A stretch of DNA of 9,949 nt, taken from contig QKGK01000092.1 of the NCBI GenBank assembly GCA_003250455.1, forward strand, positions 1-9,949, written 5' to 3'. This document shows positions 1-7,576 of the stretch, piece after piece. Origin of the DNA: Chloroflexota bacterium (GTDB taxonomy: Bacteria > Chloroflexota > Anaerolineae > Anaerolineales > UBA11579). Numbering within the stretch: the first letter of the stretch is position 1; each line of letters starts with the position of its first letter. The notes beneath the pieces are model-generated. The model saw nothing but the letters and a program-made list of their open reading frames with translations. It did not search any database and had not been told where the DNA came from. The position numbers and the translations under genes are program-made.

Positions 1-1
1 A

Positions 2-817
2 CGGATTGGCATAATTGTAGCAGTAGTAGGGCTTGTCTTGATAGTATTAGGATCCGTGGCTGTGGTGCGCCTGTACCGCAGCGCCGTTGAAGCCCCCGTG
101 GAAGCAACCCCAGAAGCGGAAGTCGTTTCCGTCAGTGTTGTAGTGGCTGCCCGGGATATGACCCTCGGCACGCTCGTCACACAGGGGGACCTCACCACTA
201 TCGAAATCCCGGTGGAATTTTCCACACGTGGGTCAATTGAAACTGTCGAAGAAGCAGTAGATAAAATCCTCAAGGTGGATGTGATCCAGGGTGAGATGAT
301 CTTAAGCCACAACCTGGCAGACCCGACCAATGTCACCCATGATATTGCCTACGTGCTCAGCGAAACGCATGTGCTGTATGCCTTCCCGGCCGCCGACCTG
401 ATGAGCCGCTACAGCCTGATCAACCGCGGGGATATTGTGGACCTGTTTGCCACGATCTCTTCCACCATCGAGCGGGTCAACGACCAGGGTGAAACCGAGA
501 CCATCACGGAGCGATTAACCCTGGACGCCATGCAGCGGCTGAACATCACTGCACTGGTGGCGGATATTGTCACTGAGGATGCAACCACCTCGGCGGAAGG
601 CGGCGTAGAAGCCAACTACCCGCGGCAAAATGTGAAAGTATATGCATACTTGCTGGCCTTGGATCCGCAGGACGCACTCATTCTGAAATATCTGGTGGAC
701 TCCGGTACCAATTTTGATATGGTGCTGCGAGCGCCGACTTCCACCGGCCAATTCAATCTCACACCAGTGACGGCTGAATATCTTACTGAACTATACGGCT
801 TGGAAATTTTACCCTAA
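2..817 (+). CDS. cpaB: Tad pilus assembly protein CpaB/RcpC-like, 5' partial
   Basis: Periplasmic or cell-wall-side subunit of the Tad/Flp pilus machine. In the family it carries a SAF domain, thought to touch peptidoglycan or stabilise the pore. The frame is open to the window edge and reads RIGIIVAVVGLVLIVLG, a hydrophobic segment matching the single N-terminal membrane anchor, so only a few N-terminal residues are probably missing and the TTG at 38 is internal. A SAF-like stretch (VVVAARDMTLGTLVTQGDL, about 140-200) leads into VDVIQGEMILSHNL. The second, RcpC-type domain (about 347-733) contains YAFPAADL, NRGDIVDLFATI and the typical late pattern LDPQDALILKYLVDSG followed by MVLRAP. It ends at TAA 815-817, 20 bases before the cpaE-like gene, and is the first visible gene of the apparent operon. 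The family call is firm from order and motifs. The exact role in this lineage is inferred. Confidence 0.88.
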   Translation, partial: RIGIIVAVVGLVLIVLGSVAVVRLYRSAVEAPVEATPEAEVVSVSVVVAARDMTLGTLVTQGDLTTIEIPVEFSTRGSIETVEEAVDKILKVDVIQGEMILSHNLADPTNVTHDIAYVLSETHVLYAFPAADLMSRYSLINRGDIVDLFATISSTIERVNDQGETETITERLTLDAMQRLNITALVADIVTEDATTSAEGGVEANYPRQNVKVYAYLLALDPQDALILKYLVDSGTNFDMVLRAPTSTGQFNLTPVTAEYLTELYGLEILP

Positions 818-837
818 GGGAATTGAGGATCTGATTT

Positions 838-2073
838 ATGGCTAATTCTGAACTACTTCGTATTCTGCCAATTACTTCCAATAACTTGGTAAAAGAATCG
901 ATCATTGCCGCACTGGAAACCGAAAGCAATTACTTCCTGCTGGATGCTGATGGGATCGAAGAAGACATCATGGACAGCATCTATGCCCTCCAGCCAGACT
1001 ACATCCTGCTGGACTACGCCTATCAGGGAGCAGATGCCCTGGCCCTGATCGATGGCGTGACCATGCAGTTCCCTGAAATTGTGGTGGTAGTGATCCTGCC
1101 GCAAGACCAGATCACCGAGTCGAACAATGTCATTCTGGCCGGGGCGCGGGCGTTCCTGCTGCAGCCTTTTACCCAGATTGAACTGCTTTCCACACTGCAG
1201 CGGGTGAAAGAACTGATTGCCCGTACCGTGATTGTCCAGCCGGAGCCAACTTCATCGCAGCCGCTGATCAGCTCCCGCGGCACGTTTGTGGTCTTCAGCC
1301 CGCGTGGCGGGGCAGGCACGTCTTCCGTGGCGATCAACCTGGCCCTGGCAATGTTTGAAAAAATGGGTGAAGAAGTTCTGCTGATGGACGGCAAACTGCT
1401 CTTTGGGCATGTCGATGTGCTCCTGAACCTGAGGACCCAAAATTCGCTCACGGAACTTGTAGCCCATGCCGGTGCGCTGGACGAAAGTCTGATCCGGGAT
1501 GTGATCTCCGACCATGTTTCCGGGCTGAAAGTTCTGCCCTCTCCGCTGACGATCTCGTCCGGGCAGGGTGTGCGCACCGATGACCTTTACAACCTGATGA
1601 TGGAACTGCAAACCGTGTTCGGCACCATCATAGTAGACAGCGGCAACTTCCTGAATGAAAATGTGGTTACCTATATGGATGCCTCGAACAAGATCATCCT
1701 GGTGATCAACCCGGACATTGCATCCCTGCGCGATGCCAGCCAGTTCTTTGAGGTTTGCCGGCAGCTTTCATACCCCAAAGATAAGGTTCTGGTGGTGGTC
1801 AACCAGTTTGATCGCCGGGAAGGCCTCAGTCTGGACGATATTGAAAAATCGCTCCAGGTACGCGTGTTTGGCACCATTCCGTGGGACCGGAAAACAGCAC
1901 TGAATGCCATCAATCGGGGAGTGCCAGTGGTGCTGCAGCGGCAAAATTCGGCGCTTCGCAAAGCGTATCAGGATCTGGGCAACCAAATGATCTCTATTCT
2001 GGAAAGAGGACCAAAAGAATCTGGCAGAAGGAATACTTCAGACGTATTGTCAAAATCCTCGAGATTAGGCTAA
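838..2073 (+). CDS. cpaE: CpaE/TadZ-like pilus localisation protein (pseudo-receiver plus degenerate ParA/MinD-type ATPase)
   Basis: Member of the CpaE/TadZ group, cytoplasmic proteins that place or organise the Tad machine at the membrane. The 411 residues fall into two parts. Residues 1-130 look like a response-regulator receiver fold (ILLDY with D59, then AGARAFLLQPF), but the acidic pair is missing and the conserved Lys is Gln109, so phosphorylation as in a normal receiver is doubtful. Residues 148-385 resemble a MinD/ParA ATPase (FVVFSPRGGAGTSSVAINLA, then LLMDGKLLFGHVD, then TIIVDSGNF, then VLVVVNQFDRREG). The deviant Walker A has Arg156 and Thr161 where the two lysines normally sit, and the D-x-D motif reads D184-G-K186. 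The ATPase is therefore probably weak or absent, as in the atypical TadZ-like branch. The tail (390-411) is polar and basic. ATG 838 follows GAGG (825-828) at a good spacing. The stop is 16 bases before tadB. Confidence 0.85.
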   Translation: MANSELLRILPITSNNLVKESIIAALETESNYFLLDADGIEEDIMDSIYALQPDYILLDYAYQGADALALIDGVTMQFPEIVVVVILPQDQITESNNVILAGARAFLLQPFTQIELLSTLQRVKELIARTVIVQPEPTSSQPLISSRGTFVVFSPRGGAGTSSVAINLALAMFEKMGEEVLLMDGKLLFGHVDVLLNLRTQNSLTELVAHAGALDESLIRDVISDHVSGLKVLPSPLTISSGQGVRTDDLYNLMMELQTVFGTIIVDSGNFLNENVVTYMDASNKIILVINPDIASLRDASQFFEVCRQLSYPKDKVLVVVNQFDRREGLSLDDIEKSLQVRVFGTIPWDRKTALNAINRGVPVVLQRQNSALRKAYQDLGNQMISILERGPKESGRRNTSDVLSKSSRLG

Positions 2074-2089
2074 TCAAGGGAAGGCTCTT

Positions 2090-3052
2090 GTGACGAACTC
2101 CCTGCTTTTAATTATTTTCGCAATCAGCGCGGGCGGAATCGTATTGCTCGCCGCTGTGATCTATTTGCTGGTTGGCCGCAGTGATGTTGGTGAACGGCTG
2201 AACCAATATGTCGATATATCGGCTACCTCGAGCCATGCAGGCAGGGACGCCCGATACGCACGGTTCAGCCGCTTCCGCTACAACCTCAATGTTACCTTGA
2301 GCATGTTCAACTCTGAAGAGTTTCAGCTGAAGCTCAACAGCGCCAACTGGCAGATGACGGTGATGGAATATCAGTTGATCCGCATCTCCAGCACGTTTGG
2401 CGCTTTTCTGCTGGGTTATCTTCTCGTGCGGAATTTTTATGCTGCCTTTGCCCTGGGTGCGATCGCGTTCATTATTCCGGGGGCGCTTTTATTCCGGGCT
2501 GTCCAGCGCCGTCAGCGCCAGTTCCAGGACCAATTGATCGATTCACTAACGCTGATCCGCGGGTCTGTGGCGGCAGGTTCCAGTTTCTTGCAGGCCCTTG
2601 ATGTGGTGGTGGGGGAGATGACCCCGCCTACTTCGGAGGAATTCCGCCGGGTGCGCCGTGAAGTTGAACTGGGCTTACCGCTTAACCAGGCGCTTACCAA
2701 CCTGGCAAACCGGATGGAAAGCGACGACTTGTATCTGGTGGTGTCTGCGGTGACGATCAACATGCAGATCGGTGGGAACCTGTCTGTGATCCTTGAATCG
2801 GTCATCGAGACGATCCGAAACCGGATCTATCTTTTTGCAGAGATCAGGGCCTTAACCTCTTATGCTACATATACCAGCTACCTTTTGAGTTTGCTGCCGT
2901 TCATCACGGCTTTGGTGTTGGTGTTCATCAGCCCAACCTATTTTGAACAGCTCATGCAGCCTGGTATTACCCGCTATATCCTCATCTATGCGCTCATCAG
3001 CCTGATTATGGGGAACATTGTTCTTCGCAGGGTGAGTAAGATTGAAGTATAA
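2090..3052 (+). CDS. tadB: Tad inner-membrane platform protein TadB (T2SSF domain)
   Basis: Integral membrane platform subunit, related to GspF/PilC, that couples the CpaF motor to pilin assembly. The 320 residues start with a membrane helix (about 5-27), followed by a soluble stretch and a hydrophobic pair (about 98-135). The cytoplasmic T2SSF domain follows (about 147-255: DSLTLIRGSVAAGSSFLQAL, EVELGLPLNQALTNLANR, then MQIGGNLSVILESVIETIRNR), then two C-terminal helices (258-280 and 294-312). This is the normal TadB length and topology. The start is GTG at 2090, supported by a strong purine-rich site AAGGGAAGG at 2076-2084, five bases upstream. It lies 29 bases before tadC, and the two are expected to work as a heteromeric pair. 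It could only be confused with TadC; the longer N-terminal part and first position in the pair favour TadB. Confidence 0.92.
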   Translation: MTNSLLLIIFAISAGGIVLLAAVIYLLVGRSDVGERLNQYVDISATSSHAGRDARYARFSRFRYNLNVTLSMFNSEEFQLKLNSANWQMTVMEYQLIRISSTFGAFLLGYLLVRNFYAAFALGAIAFIIPGALLFRAVQRRQRQFQDQLIDSLTLIRGSVAAGSSFLQALDVVVGEMTPPTSEEFRRVRREVELGLPLNQALTNLANRMESDDLYLVVSAVTINMQIGGNLSVILESVIETIRNRIYLFAEIRALTSYATYTSYLLSLLPFITALVLVFISPTYFEQLMQPGITRYILIYALISLIMGNIVLRRVSKIEV

Positions 3053-3081
3053 GAGATTTGCCTGAATAGGAAGAAGCCAAT

Positions 3082-4017
3082 ATGGACCTATTGACAATTG
3101 CCATCATTGCCGGATTAGTGTTTATCCTTTTGGGGATAACTTTTATTGCCTATGCTGCCAGCTTTATAGAGGCGCACCAGGTTTCACAGCGCATTCAAAA
3201 ATTTGTGGTCGAGTCGACGGAAACAACCCGGCAGCCCGGTTTTACCAACCGGGAGGTGAACTTTACCCAATCGTTGTATCAGCGCGTCGTGGCGCCAGTG
3301 ATGAATACCGTGTTATCCTATATTGGGCGCTATACGCCTGCATCCACATTGCAGGAAACCAGCAGGCAATTAATGTTAGCTGGCGAGTCCGGGATTAAAG
3401 CAACCCAGTATTTTGCATTCCGATTTTTATTTTTGGTGATCGGCGTTATTTTGGCTTTGTTGATGTACCGGTCCAATCCGATCCCCAAAACGCTGCTTTC
3501 TTCTTTCCTGGTGATCGTGGTGATGATCATTATCCCGATCTTATGGTTGAGATTGCGGGTAGCCCGAAGACAGGATAAAATACGGAAATCAATGCCAGAT
3601 GCGTTGGATATGCTTTCTGTTTCGACGGCCGCCGGGTTGAGCTTTGACCAGGCTTTGTTGAAGGTAAGCCAATTTTTCAAGACACCAGCCGGGATAGAAC
3701 TGGGAAGAGTGGTCTCGGAGATGGAAGTGGGAGTCTCCCGGCAGAGGGCGCTGCGCAATTTTGCCGATCGGGTCCAGATCTCTGAAGTTTCCAGCTTTAC
3801 CGCTGTAATCATCCAATCGGAAGCATTGGGGATGAGTATCGCAGATGTGCTCCATTCCCAAGCTGAGCAAATGCGTATCCAAAGGCAGTACCGGGCAAAA
3901 GAAGAAGCCCAGAAGCTTCCGGTGAAGATGATGGTCCCGCTGGCGTTGATGATCTTACCCGCTTTGCTGGCAGTTTTGTTGGGGCCAACGATCCCGGCAA
4001 TTTTGGAAATATTTTAG
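3082..4017 (+). CDS. tadC: Tad inner-membrane platform protein TadC (T2SSF domain)
   Basis: Second GspF-like platform protein of the Tad machine, partner of TadB. The 311 residues show an N-terminal membrane helix (about 5-28), two central helices (about 110-129 and 137-157) and a cytoplasmic T2SSF domain (about 170-275: MPDALDMLSVSTAAGLSFDQ, GVSRQRALRNFADR, IIQSEALGMSIADVL, EQMRIQRQYRAKEEAQKLPV). The C-terminal helix ends in the characteristic PLALMILPALLAVLLGP pattern. The motif QSEALG...ADVL...R..R...AEE.AQK.PVK is typical of TadC rather than TadB. ATG 3082 is preceded by AGGAAG (3068-3073). By eye this gene is more A/T-rich in wobble positions (ttt, tta, att runs) than cpaF or the macroglobulin gene. 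The stop is 68 bases before the next start, the widest gap in the run. Confidence 0.92.
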   Translation: MDLLTIAIIAGLVFILLGITFIAYAASFIEAHQVSQRIQKFVVESTETTRQPGFTNREVNFTQSLYQRVVAPVMNTVLSYIGRYTPASTLQETSRQLMLAGESGIKATQYFAFRFLFLVIGVILALLMYRSNPIPKTLLSSFLVIVVMIIIPILWLRLRVARRQDKIRKSMPDALDMLSVSTAAGLSFDQALLKVSQFFKTPAGIELGRVVSEMEVGVSRQRALRNFADRVQISEVSSFTAVIIQSEALGMSIADVLHSQAEQMRIQRQYRAKEEAQKLPVKMMVPLALMILPALLAVLLGPTIPAILEIF

Positions 4018-4055
4018 AGTTAAACTTCGTCTGTATATGAGGCGCGATTACCTGA

Positions 4056-4069
4056 TTACAGTTCTGTAA
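4056..4069. repeat. Short dyad TTACAGttCTGTAA before the TPR-LysM gene
   Basis: Six-base arms TTACAG and CTGTAA separated by TT lie in the only sizeable gap inside the gene run, just upstream of the AAAGG ribosome site. It could be an operator or a small RNA hairpin near the start codon. A match this short can arise by chance, and no promoter elements are convincing beside it. Confidence 0.25.
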
Positions 4070-4071
4070 AT

Positions 4072-4076
4072 AAAGG
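4072..4076 (+). promoter_or_regulatory. Ribosome binding site deciding the start of the TPR-LysM gene
   Basis: AAAGG lies nine bases before ATG 4086 but only three before the in-frame TTG 4080. The spacing favours ATG 4086 as the true start. The match to a full Shine-Dalgarno is short, so translation may be modest. Confidence 0.5.
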
Positions 4077-4085
4077 CAATTGAAT

Positions 4086-5909
4086 ATGACAGAAGAGTTC
4101 GACAAAAACGAAGAAAATGAAATGGTGGAACCGGTTCCGGAAATGGTCGAGGAGCGAACGCGTCCTTTGCCGTATGCCCAGGACCCAGATTATCAGGCCT
4201 TGCTGCGAGATTACCAGAATGCAGATTGGGACGCATCTTTGGTTTCTGTGGAAAAACTGCTGAAAACTTACCCCGAAGACCCTGGCTTACTGGATTTTCA
4301 GCATGAGCTGCACATGCGTAACAGCCTTCTCCACCAAAGCCTGGAAGTTGAAGAGGAAGATAAACGCGAGCGGCGTAAAGAGCTTGGTAAAAAAGGACTG
4401 CTGATCTTCGGAGCGGTCGCTGTGGTCTTGGTTTTGGCATATTTGGGGTTCACCTGGTATCAAAATTCCCGAATGGCAGCCGCAGAAGAACGTGCCCGCA
4501 TTGCGCTGGAACAAGAACTGTCTTCCAAATATGATATTGCACAAAGCTACCTGAATGGCGGACGTGCCTCTGATGCACTGGAAAATTTCCAGGAAATTGA
4601 AGACGAGTACCCTGGATACAGAGATGTTCCAGAGAAAATCGCCCAGGCTGAGGCATTGGTGGCTTTGGATGAAAAATACCAGGATGCTAAAAAACTTTAC
4701 CAGGACGGAAATCTGGAACAAGCGCTGCAGGTTTTCAGGGAAGTAATGGCAGAGGACTCTAAATACGCTGACGCCTCTATCCTGGCAACCGAAATTGAAA
4801 ATACGCTTCAGGTCAATGAGCTGATGGATGTAGCAGCTGCGGCGTTTGCCAATCTGGACTGGGCGGGTGTGGTGGCGACCCATGACCAGATCTTGGAGAT
4901 CGATGCCAACGCGGATGTCTCCTCTTTGGATGTAGCACTGTTTACCAGTTATCTCAATCTGGTGATTGAAACAGCCAGCAAACCAGATGTGACTGTGGAA
5001 GAGGTCGATCTGGCCTATCAGTATTACCGGAAAGCGCTGGCAATCTTCCCGCAGGATAAGGATTTTGAGGCGGAACGAGCCGAACTGCAGCGAGTGGCTG
5101 TCAGCTTGCTGGCAAATGAATATTTGCTGTATGCCAAAGAACTGATCGAAACAGAAAACTATTCACAGGATGCCGTGGAGCAGGCGCTCACTTTCCTGAA
5201 CCGGGCAAACAATATTGGATCGGGCACTCCGGCAATTACCTCGGAGATCAAAGTTTTGCAGCTTTATCTTTCTGCCCTGGAAGACTTCAACAACTATCGT
5301 TGGGATAGCGCGATAACCAGTCTGGAAGAGCTGAAACGCTCGGATGAAAATTACGCCAACGGGATGGTCTCCTATTTGCTGTACGAGGCCTATTTGGCGA
5401 GAGGTGCCGCGCTTGCGGACTTTGGCGAATATTCTACTGCCCGGACAGACCTTGATCAGGCTGAGATCCTGGCGCGGGGTACATATGGGAATACGATGCG
5501 CCTGTTTGCGGCAGAGCTTGAGATTGGGTCGAATTTACGACGGCTTTCTCTGACACAATTAGCGGCAGAATATTTGCGTTTCGCTGCAAACCAGGTGAAT
5601 TTTGTTCGTAAACTTGGAACTGGCTTCCCGGAACGGTCGAATACTTTTGCTGAGGCAGAGGCTGAATATCTCTCAGGAGATTATTGGAATGCTTCCCGGC
5701 TGTATGAACTGGCGATGGAAGACACCAGTATGATTTATGATTATGTGCCAGTGACGATAGAACGCGGGGATATGATTGCACAAATTGCGTTCCAAAATGG
5801 TTCCTCCGTGGGTGCAATTTTGCAGTTCAACCCCCAGTTGGGAGATAACCTGATCGCTCGTTCTGAGATGGAGCTTCAGGTGCCGGTGTTGGCTGAGGAT
5901 CAGAATTAA
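4086..5909 (+). CDS. Membrane-anchored TPR protein with C-terminal LysM-like domain, Tad-cluster associated
   Basis: No named family recognised. The 607 residues have an acidic cytoplasmic N-terminus (1-90), a basic stop (KRERRKELGKK, 93-103), one membrane helix (about 104-124, LLIFGAVAVVLVLAYLGFTW) and then a long helical region. That region holds TPR-like repeats, clearest at about 145-230 (YDIAQSYLNGGRASDALENF and YQDAKKLYQDGNLEQALQVF) and again at about 395-545 (SALEDFNNYRWDSAITSLEE, EYLSGDYWNASRLYELA). Residues 553-601 look like a LysM unit: YVPVTIERGDMIAQIAFQNG, then SVGAILQFNP, then MELQVPVL. The basic-inside rule places the TPR and LysM parts outside the membrane, so peptidoglycan binding and scaffolding of the pilus is plausible. 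It sits between tadC and cpaF, in the same direction, suggesting a Tad role loosely analogous to the TPR protein TadD; that is inference. ATG 4086 is preferred over TTG 4080 because AAAGG lies nine bases before it. Confidence 0.82.
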   Translation: MTEEFDKNEENEMVEPVPEMVEERTRPLPYAQDPDYQALLRDYQNADWDASLVSVEKLLKTYPEDPGLLDFQHELHMRNSLLHQSLEVEEEDKRERRKELGKKGLLIFGAVAVVLVLAYLGFTWYQNSRMAAAEERARIALEQELSSKYDIAQSYLNGGRASDALENFQEIEDEYPGYRDVPEKIAQAEALVALDEKYQDAKKLYQDGNLEQALQVFREVMAEDSKYADASILATEIENTLQVNELMDVAAAAFANLDWAGVVATHDQILEIDANADVSSLDVALFTSYLNLVIETASKPDVTVEEVDLAYQYYRKALAIFPQDKDFEAERAELQRVAVSLLANEYLLYAKELIETENYSQDAVEQALTFLNRANNIGSGTPAITSEIKVLQLYLSALEDFNNYRWDSAITSLEELKRSDENYANGMVSYLLYEAYLARGAALADFGEYSTARTDLDQAEILARGTYGNTMRLFAAELEIGSNLRRLSLTQLAAEYLRFAANQVNFVRKLGTGFPERSNTFAEAEAEYLSGDYWNASRLYELAMEDTSMIYDYVPVTIERGDMIAQIAFQNGSSVGAILQFNPQLGDNLIARSEMELQVPVLAEDQN

Positions 5910-5936
5910 CGGATTTATCAAAGTAAGGAGACAGGC

Positions 5937-7283
5937 ATGTTTACAAATCGACCCGCAATGAAAAAAGAATATCGCTCCAGAGAAGAAGGCGATGCAATTT
6001 CTCCGGAGGGTTTGGAAGGTATCCGCGATAATTTGTATTTTGTCCGCGATTCCATCCAACGCCGCCTGCTTTCTGAATTTGAGGGCGAGGTCAATCAGGA
6101 AAACCGCGATCAGCTGCGGCAGATGATTGAAGTGTACTTCAACCAGCTGCTGGTCGAAGAGAACCTGCTGTATACCCGTGCCAACCGGCAGCGGCTGTTG
6201 GATTGGGTGATTTCCGATATTATTGGCTATGGCCCGCTGGAGCCGCTCCTGCAGGACAATGAAATTACTGAAATCATGGTCAACGGGCCATTTAAGGTGT
6301 TTGTGGAACGTTTTGGTAAGCTGGAAGAAACCAAAATAGCCTTTGAGGATGAGCCCCATTTGCGCCGGATCATTGACAGGATCGTGGCCCCAATTGGCCG
6401 CCGCGTGGACGAATCTTCCCCGATGGTGGATGCCCGTCTTCCCAGCGGCTACCGTGTCAATGCCACTATCCCGCCGCTCTCGCTGGAAGGCCCGCTGCTG
6501 ACCATCCGTAAGTTTGCCACGATTCCCTACACCGCCCAGGACCTGATTGCCAATGGCACGCTGAATGCCCACCTGGTGAGCTTTTTGCAGGCTTGCTCCC
6601 AGGCGCGTGTCAATATGGTCATTTCCGGCGGTACCGGCAGCGGTAAAACCACTTTGCTGAACCTGGTCTCTGCTTTTATCCCGTCTAACGAGCGTGTGAT
6701 CACGATTGAGGACGTGGCGGAACTGAAGCTCAACCAGGCCCATGTCATCCGCCTGGAAAAACGCCCGCCGAACATTGAAGGCAAAGGTGAGGTTACCATT
6801 CGCCAGCTGGTGGTCAATGCGCTGCGTATGCGCCCTGACCGCATCATCGTCGGTGAGGCCCGCTCGGGTGAGGCGCTGGACATGCTCCAGGCAATGAACA
6901 CCGGCCACGCCGGTTCGATGACCACGATCCACTCCAACAGCCCGCGCGATACGCTGCGCAGAATTGAAACCATGGTGTTGATGGCCGGTGTGGACCTGCC
7001 CCTCCGGGCGATCCGCGAGCAGGTCTCCTCGGCGATCGAGCTGGTCATCCACCTGGACAGAATGCGTGATGGTACCCGTAAGGTCACGCATGTGACGGAA
7101 GTGCAGGGCATGGAAGGCGACACGATCGTCCTCCAGGATATCTTCCTGTTCGATCAAACCGGGTTCAAGAATGGACGCGTGGTCGGGAAGCTCAAATCCA
7201 CCGGCCTGCGCCCCAGCTTTGCACACCGCTTTGAGGTGAACAACATCGTCCTGCCCGAGAATATCTACGAATCGGAAAATTAG
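5937..7283 (+). CDS. cpaF: Tad pilus assembly ATPase CpaF/TadA
   Basis: Cytoplasmic hexameric secretion ATPase (GspE/VirB11 superfamily) that drives Tad pilus assembly. The 448 residues are the usual length. The N-terminal domain contains the family pattern WVISDIIGYGPLEPLLQDNE (90-109), followed by ITEIMVNGP and the VFVERFGKLE strand. The motor domain is complete: Walker A GGTGSGKTT (231-239), Asp box ITIEDVAEL (255-263), Walker B RIIVGEARSGEALDMLQAMN (302-321) and His box GHAGSMTTIHSNSP (323-336). The Arg-rich stretch RRIDRIVAPIGRRVDESSP-like region (143-161) and DARLPSG (165-171) are also typical. All catalytic residues are present, so an active motor is expected. ATG 5937 follows TAAGGAG (5924-5930) six bases upstream. 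It is 27 bases after the TPR-LysM gene and is the last gene before the terminator. Placement after tadBC, not before, departs from the commonest Tad order. Confidence 0.96.
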   Translation: MFTNRPAMKKEYRSREEGDAISPEGLEGIRDNLYFVRDSIQRRLLSEFEGEVNQENRDQLRQMIEVYFNQLLVEENLLYTRANRQRLLDWVISDIIGYGPLEPLLQDNEITEIMVNGPFKVFVERFGKLEETKIAFEDEPHLRRIIDRIVAPIGRRVDESSPMVDARLPSGYRVNATIPPLSLEGPLLTIRKFATIPYTAQDLIANGTLNAHLVSFLQACSQARVNMVISGGTGSGKTTLLNLVSAFIPSNERVITIEDVAELKLNQAHVIRLEKRPPNIEGKGEVTIRQLVVNALRMRPDRIIVGEARSGEALDMLQAMNTGHAGSMTTIHSNSPRDTLRRIETMVLMAGVDLPLRAIREQVSSAIELVIHLDRMRDGTRKVTHVTEVQGMEGDTIVLQDIFLFDQTGFKNGRVVGKLKSTGLRPSFAHRFEVNNIVLPENIYESEN

Positions 7284-7307
7284 GACATCACAGGAATCAC
7301 TTAAATC

Positions 7308-7338
7308 AAAACTGCCGGAGCAATCTCCGGCAGTTTTT
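7308..7338. terminator. Rho-independent, probably bidirectional terminator between convergent genes
   Basis: A perfect 13-base inverted repeat, AAAACTGCCGGAG and CTCCGGCAGTTTT, encloses the four-base loop CAAT. The G/C-rich core runs directly into T residues on the + strand. The mirrored A run supplies the U-tract for transcripts coming from the - strand. It begins 24 bases after the cpaF stop and lies about 29 bases beyond the stop of the converging macroglobulin gene, so it can end both transcripts. It marks the end of the Tad operon. Confidence 0.9.
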
Positions 7339-7366
7339 GTATATTAATGATTATTGTTACGCTCAA

Positions 7367-7576
7367 TCACTCCACGATGACCATATCGCTGGCGCTGCGT
7401 CCAAAGACCTCGGGGGAGTACATTTCCTCGGCTTTGGCCGGCGGGACAACAAATGTGCCCGGCATGGTGGCTCTGGCTTCATAGGTGTATTCATACACGC
7501 CGTCCCACAGCAGGGTGGCGAATGCTTCCACGCGTTCGTCACGCAGGTTTTGGTGGTCGTACCAGGTCCACCTCAT
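7367..7576 (-). CDS. C-terminal fragment of the same alpha-2-macroglobulin, displaced by a frameshift
   Basis: This short frame encodes the conserved C-terminal end of the macroglobulin gene and not an independent protein. It reads RWTWYDHQNLRDERVEAF, then GVYEYTYEARATMPGTFVVP, then AEEMYSPEVFGRSASDMVIV, the pattern that normally closes bacterial alpha-2-macroglobulins. The ATG at 7576 is a chance internal Met with no convincing ribosome site. The frame overlaps the end of the upstream frame by 38 bases. Joining the two frames with one base fewer in the sense strand restores a continuous protein. The stop TGA (7367-7369) faces the shared terminator. Confidence 0.85.
   Translation of the reverse strand: MRWTWYDHQNLRDERVEAFATLLWDGVYEYTYEARATMPGTFVVPPAKAEEMYSPEVFGRSASDMVIVE

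Noticed and set aside
1023..1577. - strand open frame inside the cpaE-like gene
   Set aside because: Ser/Arg/Thr-rich shadow translation without domain signs, fully covered by a well-supported + strand gene.
4080..4085. TTG 4080 as the start of the TPR-LysM gene
   Set aside because: Only three bases separate it from the AAAGG site, while ATG 4086, two codons later, has proper spacing.
5673..7226. Long - strand open frame (517 codons) opposite cpaF
   Set aside because: It is the antisense shadow of a highly conserved cpaF with G/C-rich codons. The translation is rich in His and Gln with no family pattern, and the + strand gene has every expected motif.
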